From: Thermoflexia bacterium
GTDB taxonomy: Bacteria > Chloroflexota > Anaerolineae > B4-G1
Direction of reading: 5' to 3'
DNA: 43,321 nucleotides
Assembly (NCBI GenBank): GCA_011192155.1
Contig: DUEK01000049.1
Location: 1-43,321, forward strand
Shown: positions 16,383 to 23,994 of the stretch, in pieces
Layout: every line of letters starts with the position of its first letter
Position numbering within the stretch: the stretch's first letter is position 1
Made by a program: the position numbers and the translations under genes
Notes under the pieces: model-generated
What the model saw: the letters and a program-made list of their open reading frames with translations, nothing else
Told to the model about the DNA's origin: nothing
Databases searched by the model: none

Positions 16383-16454
16383 TACCCCCGCCGCGATTTG
16401 AACGCGGGCCACCGGCTTCGGAGGCCGGTGCTCTATCCACTGAGCTACGGGGGC
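16383..16454 (-). tRNA. tRNA-Arg (anticodon CCG)
   Basis: Acceptor GCCCCCG/CGGGGGT (again a G1-U72 wobble), D-stem GCTC/GAGC, anticodon stem CCGGC/GCCGG with loop CTCCGAA (anticodon at 16421-16419), T-arm CCGCG-TTCAAAT-CGCGG, discriminator A. No encoded CCA. It is convergent with nothing and sits between the desulfurase promoter and a GNAT gene. Confidence 0.95.
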
Positions 16455-16462
16455 ATACGCCT

Positions 16463-16491
16463 CTTATACCACACAAGGCGCAAAGGCGCAA
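16463..16491 (-). promoter_or_regulatory. Promoter of tRNA-Arg(CCG)
   Basis: TTGCGC (16491-16486), 17-bp spacer, TATAAG (16468-16463), nine bases before the tRNA 5' end. Confidence 0.65.
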
Positions 16492-16506
16492 ATCAGAGCC
16501 GATTGC

Positions 16507-17100
16507 TCACAGCCGCAGTTCCAGTTGGATCTCGTCCCGCACTGGGATGTCAGCAAAGCCCGCTTCCACGCCGCCGTGATGCTCAACCAACCTGCCCGCA
16601 AGTATTCCCGTGATTGTGAACCCAACCCGCTGGTAGAGCGCCAGTGCAGGCAGATCATCGTTGCTCGTGGCGACGATGATGCGTGTTGCGCCCTCAGCAC
16701 GTGCAGCCTCGGCTACCGCTGCGATCAGTTTCCTCGCCACACCCCGGCCTTGCCACTGGGGCAGGACGTTGAGAGTTATCAAGGTATCTGCATCTCCTTT
16801 GCGGGCATAGCTGACCGCGCCGACGATTTCGCCTTCATCGCAGGCGACGTAGGCTGGCAGTGTGTCTACCTGGTAACTGTGGTCAAAGCACTCGATCTCT
16901 GTCTCGCCCCAAAAGTAGTAGGTCAACTCGGCGATTTGTCGGCGGTCGGCGGGAGTGGATGGTCGGATGGTGAGCGGCGGACGCGGCGCCTCTCCGCGTG
17001 GGCCGGTCACCTCCAATCGAGCATGGGTCAGGCACAAATAGTCCCCGTTACCACGGTCACGATAAAGGGCATTGGCATCGCAGTAAGCACACGAATTCAT
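16507..17100 (-). CDS. GNAT acetyltransferase with N-terminal zinc-finger-like motif
   Basis: 197 residues. The N-terminus has CAYCDAN and then CLTHAR, a CxxC...CxxH arrangement that could hold zinc. From about residue 42 a GNAT domain begins; its acetyl-CoA pyrophosphate loop reads QWQGRGVARKL near residue 118, and the C-terminal LYQRVGF is the usual beta6-helix motif. The substrate cannot be predicted. AAGGAG precedes ATG 17100 by seven bases. Bases 17101-17305 form a divergent intergenic region with no further gene. Confidence 0.87.
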   Translation of the reverse strand: MNSCAYCDANALYRDRGNGDYLCLTHARLEVTGPRGEAPRPPLTIRPSTPADRRQIAELTYYFWGETEIECFDHSYQVDTLPAYVACDEGEIVGAVSYARKGDADTLITLNVLPQWQGRGVARKLIAAVAEAARAEGATRIIVATSNDDLPALALYQRVGFTITGILAGRLVEHHGGVEAGFADIPVRDEIQLELRL

Positions 17101-17305
17101 CTTTTGCTCCTTGCGTCAGATGGTGTTACAATTACGCTGTTCGGAGTGAGAGTGTCGGAAAAAGGTATCTGGCTGCATTGTCAGTTTACGATGATTCCCA
17201 TATTACTTGGGTTACGGCCCTGTTACAGTGAGGTTTCTCCTAGTGGGCAGCGTGTAGATTATACCCTCTTGTGACGGGGAGAGTAATCAAGGGGTAAACA
17301 AACCT

Positions 17306-18115
17306 GTGAGCGGCTACCCATTTGTAACTTGGCGATTGCTTCGCTCAGTTCCGGCTGGCGGGGCGATCAATATGGCGCTGGACGAGGCGATTTTGCGGGC
17401 GGTCGCGGCGGGACGTGTTTTGCCCACGCTGCGTCTCTATGCCTGGGAGCCGGCGTGCCTTTCGCTGGGCCGGGCGCAAAGCATTGCCGACGTAGACGCG
17501 GACGCTCTGCGGGCCGCGGGCTTGGGCCTGGTGCGCCGGTCTACCGGCGGTAAGGCCATCCTTCACGCAGACGAACTGACCTATAGCGTGGTCGCGCCGG
17601 AGGCGGAGCCTCGTGTGGCGGGGTCTATCGTGGAAAGCTATCGCCGCCTCAGCGCCGGGTTGGTGCGCGGGCTGGAGCAGTTGGGGGCCGCGGGGGTTGC
17701 AGCCGACCAGCGCTGGGGTGGGCGCCGCCTCGAAGGGCCGGTTTGCTTCGAGACGCCCTCCGATTATGAGGTTACGTTCGACGGGCGGAAGCTGGTGGGC
17801 AGCGCTCAGATGCGGTCTCTGGGAGTGGTGCTCCAGCATGGCGCGCTGCCCCTGTGCGGCGACGTTGCCCGAATTTGCCGCTTTTTGATCCCGCGCGCTG
17901 ACCCTGCCCGCGTACGCGCCCGCGCCATTACCATTGAGCAAGTCCTAGGGCGACAGGCCGCCTGGAGCGAGGCCGCCGCCGCGTTCGCGACGGGCTTTGC
18001 CGAATCGCTGAACCTTCACCTGAAGCCGGGCGCGTTGACCAAAGATGAAGTCGCCTGGGCGGAAGAGCTGCGAGTGAAGAAATACGCGACCCACGAGTGG
18101 ACATATAAAGTTTGA
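17306..18115 (+). CDS. Lipoate-protein ligase A family, probable octanoyltransferase LipM type
   Basis: 269 residues, start GTG 17306 with AAGGGG upstream. The BPL/LplA fold signatures are present: RRSTGGKAILH near residue 75 and GRKLVGSAQ near 160. The cysteine in CFETPSDYEV (about residue 147) matches the catalytic Cys of LipM-type octanoyl-ACP:protein transferases and not the single-domain ligases. It should start lipoate assembly on GcvH or dehydrogenase E2 subunits; no lipA is present in the window. The stop codon overlaps the -35 of the next gene's promoter. Confidence 0.85.
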   Translation: MSGYPFVTWRLLRSVPAGGAINMALDEAILRAVAAGRVLPTLRLYAWEPACLSLGRAQSIADVDADALRAAGLGLVRRSTGGKAILHADELTYSVVAPEAEPRVAGSIVESYRRLSAGLVRGLEQLGAAGVAADQRWGGRRLEGPVCFETPSDYEVTFDGRKLVGSAQMRSLGVVLQHGALPLCGDVARICRFLIPRADPARVRARAITIEQVLGRQAAWSEAAAAFATGFAESLNLHLKPGALTKDEVAWAEELRVKKYATHEWTYKV

Positions 18116-18139
18116 CTATCCTCCTTGCTGTGTTATACT
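18112..18139 (+). promoter_or_regulatory. Promoter of the DUF503 gene
   Basis: TTGACT (18112-18117) overlaps the preceding stop codon; 16-bp spacer; TATACT (18134-18139) with TGT extension. The leader to ATG 18165 is about 20 bases and has no visible ribosome site. Confidence 0.75.
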
Positions 18140-18164
18140 GAACACATCCCAACTACGAATTACT

Positions 18165-18449
18165 ATGGTCATCGGCGCCTGTATTCTCGAACTGTATCTC
18201 CCCGGCAACGGCTCACTGAAGGGCAAGCGCAGTATCCTCAAGCCTCTTCTGGCCCGGCTGCGCCGTGAGTTCAACCTGGCTGCCGCCGAAGTGGGGAGCA
18301 ACGATTTCTGGCAGTCGGCGGAAATAGCCTTTGTCACCGTCGCCAACGACGCTGGCCGTGTTCACGCAATGCTCGAACGGACTGTGCACTGGATTGAGGC
18401 TCTCCGCCCCGAAGTACAGGTTGTGGACTGGGAGATTGAGATTCTGTGA
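18165..18449 (+). CDS. DUF503 (YlxP-like) protein
   Basis: 94 residues, the standard family length. It opens MVIGACILELYLPGN, the family pattern, with SLKGKRSILKPLLARLR next and a GSNDFWQSAEIAFVTV strand. YlxP is usually encoded in the nusA-infB-rbfA operon and associates with ribosome assembly; here it stands alone with its own promoter. No Shine-Dalgarno is seen in its short leader, so initiation is probably leader-independent. Bases 18450-18619 contain an imperfect GGCTGG/CCAGCC hairpin but no gene. Confidence 0.9.
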   Translation: MVIGACILELYLPGNGSLKGKRSILKPLLARLRREFNLAAAEVGSNDFWQSAEIAFVTVANDAGRVHAMLERTVHWIEALRPEVQVVDWEIEIL

Positions 18450-18619
18450 GTGTTGTGATGAAAAGGGGAAAAATATAGACAGGGTGTCAAAAGAAATCGG
18501 CTGGTGCATAGGGTTGTGTATAGCAGTGTCAAGTGACAAATAGCCAGCCTAACTGCTCGTGGACTGTCCAACGACAATCCTTATCACAATATGGAGTGTT
18601 GCAAAGGAGAAAGTGAATA

Positions 18620-19432
18620 ATGGCAGACGCATTGGATTTACCTGATATGGATGAATTGGCACGTCAGATGGAAGATGCAATGAACGAAGCGCAAAAAGTG
18701 ATGCAAGATTTGCCCATGCAGACGGGTGATATGGAAAACGTTATGGGATCGCTTTCGGCGCTGGTGGGAGGAATGCCCACGCAGATGGGAGAACTAGGTG
18801 CAGCTATGACGGGGTTAGGAGAAAAGCATGAAGCGAACGTCGCATCATTGGCCGGGGAGCCAGACTGGTCAGTGGAAGCGAACATTCGAGTGGGAGAAAA
18901 GCTACACCTGGTTGTAAGCGCGGCGTTTGATTTGGAAAAGGTCAGGGAAGCGTGGAGCAGCACGCAAGGCGTGGGGTTCGAGTTGTTCGTGGAGGGAGCG
19001 GTCGCGGGGACCGCGGGAGAGATGGAAGCGGGCCTAATGGATCAAATTATGGGGCAATTGAAAAAGGGGCGCAGTATAGCTGTTGTGGAGGACGTGCAAG
19101 TACTCGCGTGCCGGATACAAGGGGCGCCTGGGGACGCCGCCGAGAAGCTACAGTTATCTCCCGAGGCCAACATTCCATTGATGATGGATGAGGGTGGACT
19201 GGGATTCGAGTTCGCGCCGCTGCTGACGATACGCAACAGATGGGAGAGCGCAAATATACCGACGTTTTCGCCGCTGGGGAAAGAAATCGTGGTCCAACTA
19301 GAACATTTTGAAAGTGGAGAAGCGTTCAAGCTCAAGTTTGAACCGACTGGGCAAGAAGACAATATGACGGTAGAGTTGAGTTTTCAGCCGTTAGCATTAC
19401 CCTTGACCACGGTGAACAAATCACATAATTAG
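18620..19432 (+). CDS. Conserved protein of unknown function
   Basis: 270 residues, ATG 18620 after AAAGGAGAAAG. The first 75 residues are methionine-rich and amphipathic (MDELARQMEDAMNEAQKVMQ), probably a coiled coil. The rest is beta-rich with no membrane span, signal peptide or catalytic motif that I recognise. It contains repeated short strands around VGEKLHLVVSAAF and a basal LTIRNRWESA segment. Base use is less GC-rich than its neighbours, hinting at a different history. Its last two codons and stop lie within the terminal arm of the palindrome at 19425-19726. Confidence 0.72.
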   Translation: MADALDLPDMDELARQMEDAMNEAQKVMQDLPMQTGDMENVMGSLSALVGGMPTQMGELGAAMTGLGEKHEANVASLAGEPDWSVEANIRVGEKLHLVVSAAFDLEKVREAWSSTQGVGFELFVEGAVAGTAGEMEAGLMDQIMGQLKKGRSIAVVEDVQVLACRIQGAPGDAAEKLQLSPEANIPLMMDEGGLGFEFAPLLTIRNRWESANIPTFSPLGKEIVVQLEHFESGEAFKLKFEPTGQEDNMTVELSFQPLALPLTTVNKSHN

Positions 19433-19726
19433 AATGTAGCCGCAGATGAACGCAAATGAACACTGATAAATTGGGCAGAAGTAGAACGTGATTTACATGC
19501 AATACGGTTTAGATAAGCGGTTGGAGTGGAGCCTTCAGGCGGAAAAACCCGGCTAAAGCCTCGACTCCTGGCCTTAACTAAACCGTATTGTATTTACATG
19601 TATCCTCTCAAAAAGTGGAGGCGAGAGTAAGTTGGAATACCATTCCGACTTACATTGCCCCGGTTCATTGAAAAGGTGCTTTACATCCATCGGCGTTCAT
19701 TGGCGTGTATCTGCGGTTCTAGTTAT
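19425..19726. repeat. 302-bp nested palindromic element
   Basis: The left end ATAATTAGAA...CCGCAGAT and the right end ATCTGCGG...TTCTAGTTAT are complementary; the match continues inward (ACGC..ATGAAC). Inside sit the MITE-like element at 19500-19591 and a small hairpin at 19627-19653 (GTAAGT.GGAAT/ATTCC.ACTTAC). The left arm overlaps the end of the preceding gene. No protein-coding gene is credible here; this accounts for the gap 19433-19858. Confidence 0.65.
19500..19591. mobile_element. 92-bp MITE-like element with 9-bp flanking duplication
   Basis: Perfect 13-base inverted repeats CAATACGGTTTAG (19500-19512) and CTAAACCGTATTG (19578-19590). ATTTACATG occurs immediately left (19491-19499) and, after one extra T, right (19592-19600). 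It lies inside the larger palindrome at 19425-19726. It is non-coding. Confidence 0.75.
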
Positions 19727-19858
19727 GCCTTTTCAAGACGTGTTCAAAACTGATGCTAGGTTGAGAGACCTGGCAGGCCAAAGGGTGGTTTGCGCAAGCG
19801 GCGTTGTCGGAATATAATCCAGGGGACTTGGCGCCCGACGAAAAGGAGATTTTTAACC

Positions 19859-20145
19859 GTGAACGCTCCCCTTCAACTGACCATGGCCATCACGCCGGCC
19901 CACCGCAACCAATACCTCTTTTCCGACCATTACCTGAACAACCTGCTCTGCCGTGACCCTCGCTGGGACGCAGCCCTGCCGGAGGCTGAGACGTTCCTGG
20001 CCTGGTGAACGTCTACCGCGCTCACAGCCCCGCCTACCGTGAACTGGTCGCCCGCATCGCGGCCACCGACTGGCTGATTGACCAGATCGTCTACAAGCTG
20101 TACGGTCTGACGGAGGAAGAGATCGCGATTGTGGAGGGGAAGTGA
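19859..20145 (+). pseudogene. Remnant of a large Eco57I/PglX-like DNA methylase, centre deleted and out of frame
   Basis: Two fragments are joined. The first (19859-20008, GTG start with AAGGAG upstream) reads like the N-terminus of type IIG or Eco57I-type methylases (NQYLFSDHYLNNLL...DPRW). The second (20005-20145, in another frame) ends LYGLTEEEIAIVEGK, the characteristic last residues of the same large proteins. The SAM and NPPY motifs in between are gone. A single large deletion with a frameshift at the join is the simplest account. The pieces are about 49 and 46 residues; no product is expected to work. Confidence 0.78.
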
Positions 20146-20189
20146 GCGGCGCAAATCAAAACCAAACAGCGTACCGCGCCGCCGATGTA

Positions 20190-20861
20190 CTACGAACTTG
20201 GAAAGATGACGCCGGCCAGCGGTCGGCGTTGCTTCCCCTCCCGATCCTCGAACTCGACGCTTACCAGGTGAGGCTTGTCGAGAAAGGCGTGGATGGCCCG
20301 CTCCAGCCGCGCAAAGTCGCGGCGCAGTTCCCACGTGCGGTCAGGGTCGGCCCCGTTGTGCAAGACGACAAATATCCGGTTAGCGGCATGGAAGCGGCCC
20401 TGCTTCGACTGGTGGACGTATAGCCAACGGGCCAACTCCTCCGGGTGGGCGCGAGCGTAGGCGATGTCGTGCCCGAATCCGCGCGGCAGAGTCGTCAGCT
20501 TGAGGTCGAACCCCAACGGATGTCGTTTATCCGCATCATCCAGGTAAAAGTCCACTGTGTGGTGGAAGGGGTCAGGCTCGGGCCGGGTGCGCGGGTGGGC
20601 CAGGATGAGGTCGAGCGCGGCCTGGTGGGTGTGAAAGTTGTACCAGCGGCGGATGACGTAACTGCCAAAATCCCAAAGCGGCAGGTTCATCTTGGCGGCC
20701 ACGCGCCTCGTCTCACTGCGCAGCGCGTCCAGATCCTCAATCTGGTAGATAAAGCGGCTGGCGCGATCCCACGCATTTCCTTGCACCCGCCCCCACGGGG
20801 GCATGTGCTTGACCTTGAGCAGTTCGCGGCGCACGTTGGCCGGGTGTCGTTTATGCGCCAT
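20190..20861 (-). CDS. Putative PD-(D/E)XK restriction endonuclease
   Basis: 223 residues. No named family is certain. The centre has D104 in TVDFYL and D119-L-K121 in GFDLKLT, the spacing of a PD-(D/E)XK nuclease active site. The following LTTLPRGFG...HPEELARWLYVHQSKQGRFH...NRIFVVL stretch is typical of type II restriction enzymes that I have seen next to methyltransferases. ATG 20861 lies inside the end of the methyltransferase gene (11-base overlap in another frame), so the two are cotranslated. The expected role is to cleave DNA lacking the partner's methylation. Confidence 0.72.
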   Translation of the reverse strand: MAHKRHPANVRRELLKVKHMPPWGRVQGNAWDRASRFIYQIEDLDALRSETRRVAAKMNLPLWDFGSYVIRRWYNFHTHQAALDLILAHPRTRPEPDPFHHTVDFYLDDADKRHPLGFDLKLTTLPRGFGHDIAYARAHPEELARWLYVHQSKQGRFHAANRIFVVLHNGADPDRTWELRRDFARLERAIHAFLDKPHLVSVEFEDREGKQRRPLAGVIFPSS

Positions 20862-21690
20862 TGGCCGGTTTTTGAAAGATGATGATGTATTCGTGCTTGA
20901 AAATGTAAAACCCCCACGTCAGCGCCCGATAGCGCCACAGGTTGCTGTCTTGTCCTTTTCCCCTTTCGTTGCCCGTGATGTTTTTGACCACGATGGCCTT
21001 TGTGCGAAATCCGGCCCGCTGCATGCGCTCCAGGCAATAAAAGCCCAGGGGAATCAATTCCCCTTTGGTGTACTTGTCGCCAATGACCAGCGCGGCAAAG
21101 CGGCCTGGCTCCAACAGACCAAAGCCGTGACGGGCGACGGTCTCGAACAGATTGAGAAAATTCTCCAGGTTGGACGAGTTAGAGAGATCGGCGGGATCGT
21201 CGGAAAAAGAGATAATGTCGTGGTAGGGTGGATGGAGCACTAGCAATTGGGCGTGCTCGGCGTCCATTGACGCGAGTGTTTTCCGCACGCGGGTTGCTGT
21301 TTCTTCATTGGTGGAATCGCCCTGGAGGATGTGGATACGGTCATCCAGCAGGGTGGGGGAGATTTTATCGCGCACGTACTCGACCAGGTCGGGCTTTAGC
21401 TCGACGCCGACCAGCCGCCGCTTTAGCCGCGCGGCCTCAATAGCCGAGGTCCCCGAACCGAGAAATAGATCGAGGATAATATCGTTTTCTTTCGTATAGC
21501 GCAGATAGGTCTGGGCAGCGATCTGGGGGATAAAGTTGCCGTGATAGTCTAGTTGATGGCCGCCGGTGCGGTCGCGGGATTCCATCAACCACAGCGAGTC
21601 GGTCAAAACGTGGTCGTACTCCCGCCAGCGGTTGAGGTCAATGTCGGAGTAGGGCGGAGTCTTGAGAGGTTTTTGGGGTTCGCTGGTCAT
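20851..21690 (-). CDS. DNA methyltransferase (N4/N6 type)
   Basis: 279 residues. Motif X-like HGNFIPQIA (about 50) precedes motif I DLFLGSGTSAIEAA (about 74-87) and GVELKP (about 95); motif IV appears as HPPYHD (about 150) in place of the usual D/N/S-PPY. The order X, I, IV fits an alpha/gamma-like amino-methyltransferase. The target adenine or cytosine cannot be decided. ATG 21690 overlaps the stop of the upstream zinc-ribbon gene (ATGA), and its own end overlaps the nuclease gene. It is probably the modification half of a restriction-modification pair. Confidence 0.85.
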   Translation of the reverse strand: MTSEPQKPLKTPPYSDIDLNRWREYDHVLTDSLWLMESRDRTGGHQLDYHGNFIPQIAAQTYLRYTKENDIILDLFLGSGTSAIEAARLKRRLVGVELKPDLVEYVRDKISPTLLDDRIHILQGDSTNEETATRVRKTLASMDAEHAQLLVLHPPYHDIISFSDDPADLSNSSNLENFLNLFETVARHGFGLLEPGRFAALVIGDKYTKGELIPLGFYCLERMQRAGFRTKAIVVKNITGNERGKGQDSNLWRYRALTWGFYIFKHEYIIIFQKPANGA

Positions 21691-22583
21691 TTATGTTTCG
21701 GCGTCCCCATTTTCCATCCCAAAGTGCTGAGGGCGGTCGCCGCGGGGATGTACACGATTCCTGCTATGCAAGCCACAAACGGCCACGTCGAGGTGTTGGG
21801 CTGGGCGCTACTCAGAGCCGCCGCCCAGATGATGCTCCCAATCACTTGCCCCAGCCATCCACCCAGCCCAGTGATGCCCCCCGCGATTATTGCGTGAATC
21901 GCATCTGAGGATTGGTCGCCCTTGCCGGCCTGACGCGCGATCAGCATTCCGGTGACAAAAGCGACAGCCAGCGAGAGGAAGAACCCGCAGCATGATTGGG
22001 CCCCGCCACCGGCGACTATACCGTTCACCGCGCCCGCGATCAGGCCGGTGCGTACTGTGGAGACCCAATCCGCCGGCACGATTTGGTCAAGCGCCAAGGT
22101 GGAGGAGGGTGGCTTGATGAGAGTGGGGCGTCTCGTGGGCGTAAGCGGGATGGGCCGCCTTTGAACGATTGGCGCTGCGGCACTGGATAACTCGTCCAGT
22201 TGGCTCTGGGCCATGTAGGCGATGTCTTTGCTATCCGCCAGGTCGCGGGCCTGTTCGAGTTCCCAGCGGGCCTGGTCGAGCATTCCCTGGCGGATGGCCT
22301 CAAATCCTCGCGCGACGTGCTCGCGGGCCAGTTCATCATCTGAGGGTTGGTCGGGCGGCAGCTCTTTTGTTGCAATGATTTCAACTGCATCCTCGACGCT
22401 CTCGATTTTGGTAGCCTCTTTGGACTCTGGCGGGGCGGGTTGGATTTCGATCTCTAGCGGGTCGGGTATTTCGATGGTGGGAAAATCCGGCCACGCCGCC
22501 TGGCTGAGACTGAGGCTGAATCCGCACTGGTGACAACTGTTGGCGTCGGGCCCGTTTTCCGCGTTACAGATTGGGCATTTCAT
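21687..22583 (-). CDS. Zinc-ribbon membrane protein, first gene of the R-M operon
   Basis: 298 residues. The N-terminal zinc ribbon has CPIC and CHQCG; an acidic, proline-rich linker follows; residues about 85-125 form a helical repeat (ARGFEAIRQGMLDQARWELEQA, split here); then three to four membrane spans rich in Gly/Ala occupy about 175-290. The architecture is common among Chloroflexota 'zinc-ribbon domain' proteins of unknown role. GGAG precedes ATG 22583. It overlaps the methyltransferase start by four bases, so it is transcribed with the R-M genes; whether it contributes to the system is unknown. Confidence 0.78.
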   Translation of the reverse strand: MKCPICNAENGPDANSCHQCGFSLSLSQAAWPDFPTIEIPDPLEIEIQPAPPESKEATKIESVEDAVEIIATKELPPDQPSDDELAREHVARGFEAIRQGMLDQARWELEQARDLADSKDIAYMAQSQLDELSSAAAPIVQRRPIPLTPTRRPTLIKPPSSTLALDQIVPADWVSTVRTGLIAGAVNGIVAGGGAQSCCGFFLSLAVAFVTGMLIARQAGKGDQSSDAIHAIIAGGITGLGGWLGQVIGSIIWAAALSSAQPNTSTWPFVACIAGIVYIPAATALSTLGWKMGTPKHK

Positions 22584-22655
22584 TACAGTGCTCCATGAGG
22601 GAATGGTTTATGCCAGGTTGGCGTAGCGCTTCTCTATGCCTGACATTGCGCCCAT

Positions 22656-22685
22656 ATTATACCCCAACTGTGGCGTGGAGGGCAA
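22656..22685 (-). promoter_or_regulatory. Promoter of the zinc-ribbon/R-M operon
   Basis: TTGCCC (22685-22680), 18-bp spacer, perfect TATAAT (22661-22656) on the minus strand, about 75 bases before ATG 22583. Confidence 0.7.
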
Positions 22686-22775
22686 GTCGGAGCAGGCGAG
22701 GGCTGAAAGGCGCGACGCACTTCTGAAGCGCATCGCACCTCCTTTGGTCACAAACTACAAAAGCTCCCGTTTTTG

Positions 22776-22784
22776 TGGTACAAT
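22776..22784 (+). promoter_or_regulatory. Extended -10 of the gamma carbonic anhydrase gene, probably leaderless
   Basis: TGG followed by TACAAT (22779-22784) ends only seven bases before ATG 22792, so transcription should begin at or next to the start codon. No good -35 and no Shine-Dalgarno are present. Confidence 0.55.
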
Positions 22785-22791
22785 AACATCA

Positions 22792-23304
22792 ATGGACATT
22801 GCCTACCATCCCGAACTCGTTCACCCGACCGCTTACGTCGCGCCCAATGCGACTATCGTTGGTGAGGTACACATCGCTGCTGAGGCGAGCGTCTGGTTTG
22901 GTTGCGTGCTGCGGGCCGATAACGCGCCCATCGTCATCGGGGCGCGCACCAACGTCCAGGACCTGGTCGTGATTCACGTGGATGAAGGGCAGCCTTGCAC
23001 GTTGGGCGAGGGGGTCACTGTGGGCCACCGGGCGGTGTTGCACAGCGCGACTATCGAGGATGGCGCATTGGTGGGCATCGGAGCCATCGTGCTGAACGGC
23101 GCGGTCGTGGGCCGGGAGGCGCTGCTGGGGGCCAGCGCGTTGGTGACGGAAGGGATGGTTGTCCCGCCCCGGCACTTGGCGCTGGGCGCGCCGGCGCGGG
23201 CGGTGCGAGAACTTACCGTAGAGGAGATCGAACGCTTGCACAACGACGCCGCGCATTACGTCGCGCGGGCGCGAGCATTCCTGATAACAGGGAAAGGAGA
23301 ATAA
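22792..23304 (+). CDS. Gamma carbonic anhydrase family protein
   Basis: 170 residues from ATG 22792; an upstream ATG at 22636 would add a non-family tail and place the promoter inside the gene. Left-handed beta-helix hexapeptide repeats run through most of the sequence (ATIVGEVHI, IVIGARTNVQD). The zinc-ligand histidines are visible in VIHVDEG and VGHRAVLH, with an amphipathic C-terminal helix. The protein may hydrate CO2 or be a metal-binding relative (YrdA/PaaY group). It is followed two bases later by the cNMP-binding gene, forming a three-gene operon. Confidence 0.92.
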   Translation: MDIAYHPELVHPTAYVAPNATIVGEVHIAAEASVWFGCVLRADNAPIVIGARTNVQDLVVIHVDEGQPCTLGEGVTVGHRAVLHSATIEDGALVGIGAIVLNGAVVGREALLGASALVTEGMVVPPRHLALGAPARAVRELTVEEIERLHNDAAHYVARARAFLITGKGE

Positions 23305-23306
23305 TC

Positions 23307-23774
23307 ATGTCAGTTACCGAGTTGTTGCAACGCAGCGAGTTGTTCGCCGAGCTTGGCCTTGAAAAGATCGAGCAAATCGCCGCCCTGGGCCGTGAGGTCG
23401 TCTATGACAGTGGCGACATCATCATCAGCGAGGGCGATCCTTCCGACGAGATATACGTCATTTGCAAGGGTATGGTCGAGGTGGAGGTTTCCACAAGTAT
23501 GCCAGGGCCTTCTCAACCGAGTTCCATTGTGCGATTGGGTCAGGGGCAAACGTTCGGCGAGATGGCGCTGGTGGATCGCGGGGCGCGTTCAGCGACGGTG
23601 CGCTGTGTGCAGGATGACACCGCGCTTCACGTCATCCCGCGTGAGGACTTTTGGGCCCTCTGTAACAAAGATACCCGTATTGGCTTTATCGTGATGCGCA
23701 ACATTGCCTTTGATCTCTCGTTCAAACTGCGCCACCGCAACTTGCAGATGGGGATGGCGGGAGGCGAGGCATGA
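23307..23774 (+). CDS. Cyclic nucleotide-binding domain protein
   Basis: 155 residues from ATG 23307, with GGAAAGGAGA just upstream. A single cNMP-binding beta barrel with the phosphate-binding cassette FGEMALVDRGARSATV (about residues 90-105), including the Glu and Arg that grip the cyclic phosphate. There is no DNA-binding helix-turn-helix at the C-terminus, unlike CRP/FNR. It could regulate a partner protein by cAMP or cGMP. It overlaps the next small gene by four bases (ATGA). Confidence 0.9.
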   Translation: MSVTELLQRSELFAELGLEKIEQIAALGREVVYDSGDIIISEGDPSDEIYVICKGMVEVEVSTSMPGPSQPSSIVRLGQGQTFGEMALVDRGARSATVRCVQDDTALHVIPREDFWALCNKDTRIGFIVMRNIAFDLSFKLRHRNLQMGMAGGEA

Positions 23775-23974
23775 TCTACAAAGTGAGCTATGTCGTCGTG
23801 GGCAAGCCGCACTTGGGCGCGATCGTCAACCTGGACGGGCCGCCGCGCGTCGGCGATCAGGTGAAGCTGGGCGATGAGCTGTGTGAAGTGATCGAGATCG
23901 TTGACCTGATCCCGCCGCGTGGGGACTTTGCCTTTCTACACGTCACCTGCCGGCCGGTGCAAGACGAATTATGA
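23771..23974 (+). CDS. Small conserved protein of unknown function
   Basis: 67 residues, start ATG 23771 overlapping the preceding stop. All-beta pattern (YKVSYVVVGKPHLGAIVNL, then VGDQVKLGDELCEVIEI) that resembles a small barrel. I do not recognise a family. The overlap with the cNMP-binding gene and shared operon with the gamma carbonic anhydrase suggest a linked role. Confidence 0.72.
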   Translation: MIYKVSYVVVGKPHLGAIVNLDGPPRVGDQVKLGDELCEVIEIVDLIPPRGDFAFLHVTCRPVQDEL

Positions 23975-23994
23975 GATTGTACTATTTGCTCGTG

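Noticed and set aside
19632-19817. Open frame inside and after the nested palindrome
   Set aside because: Most of it is repeat sequence; no ribosome site and no protein resemblance.
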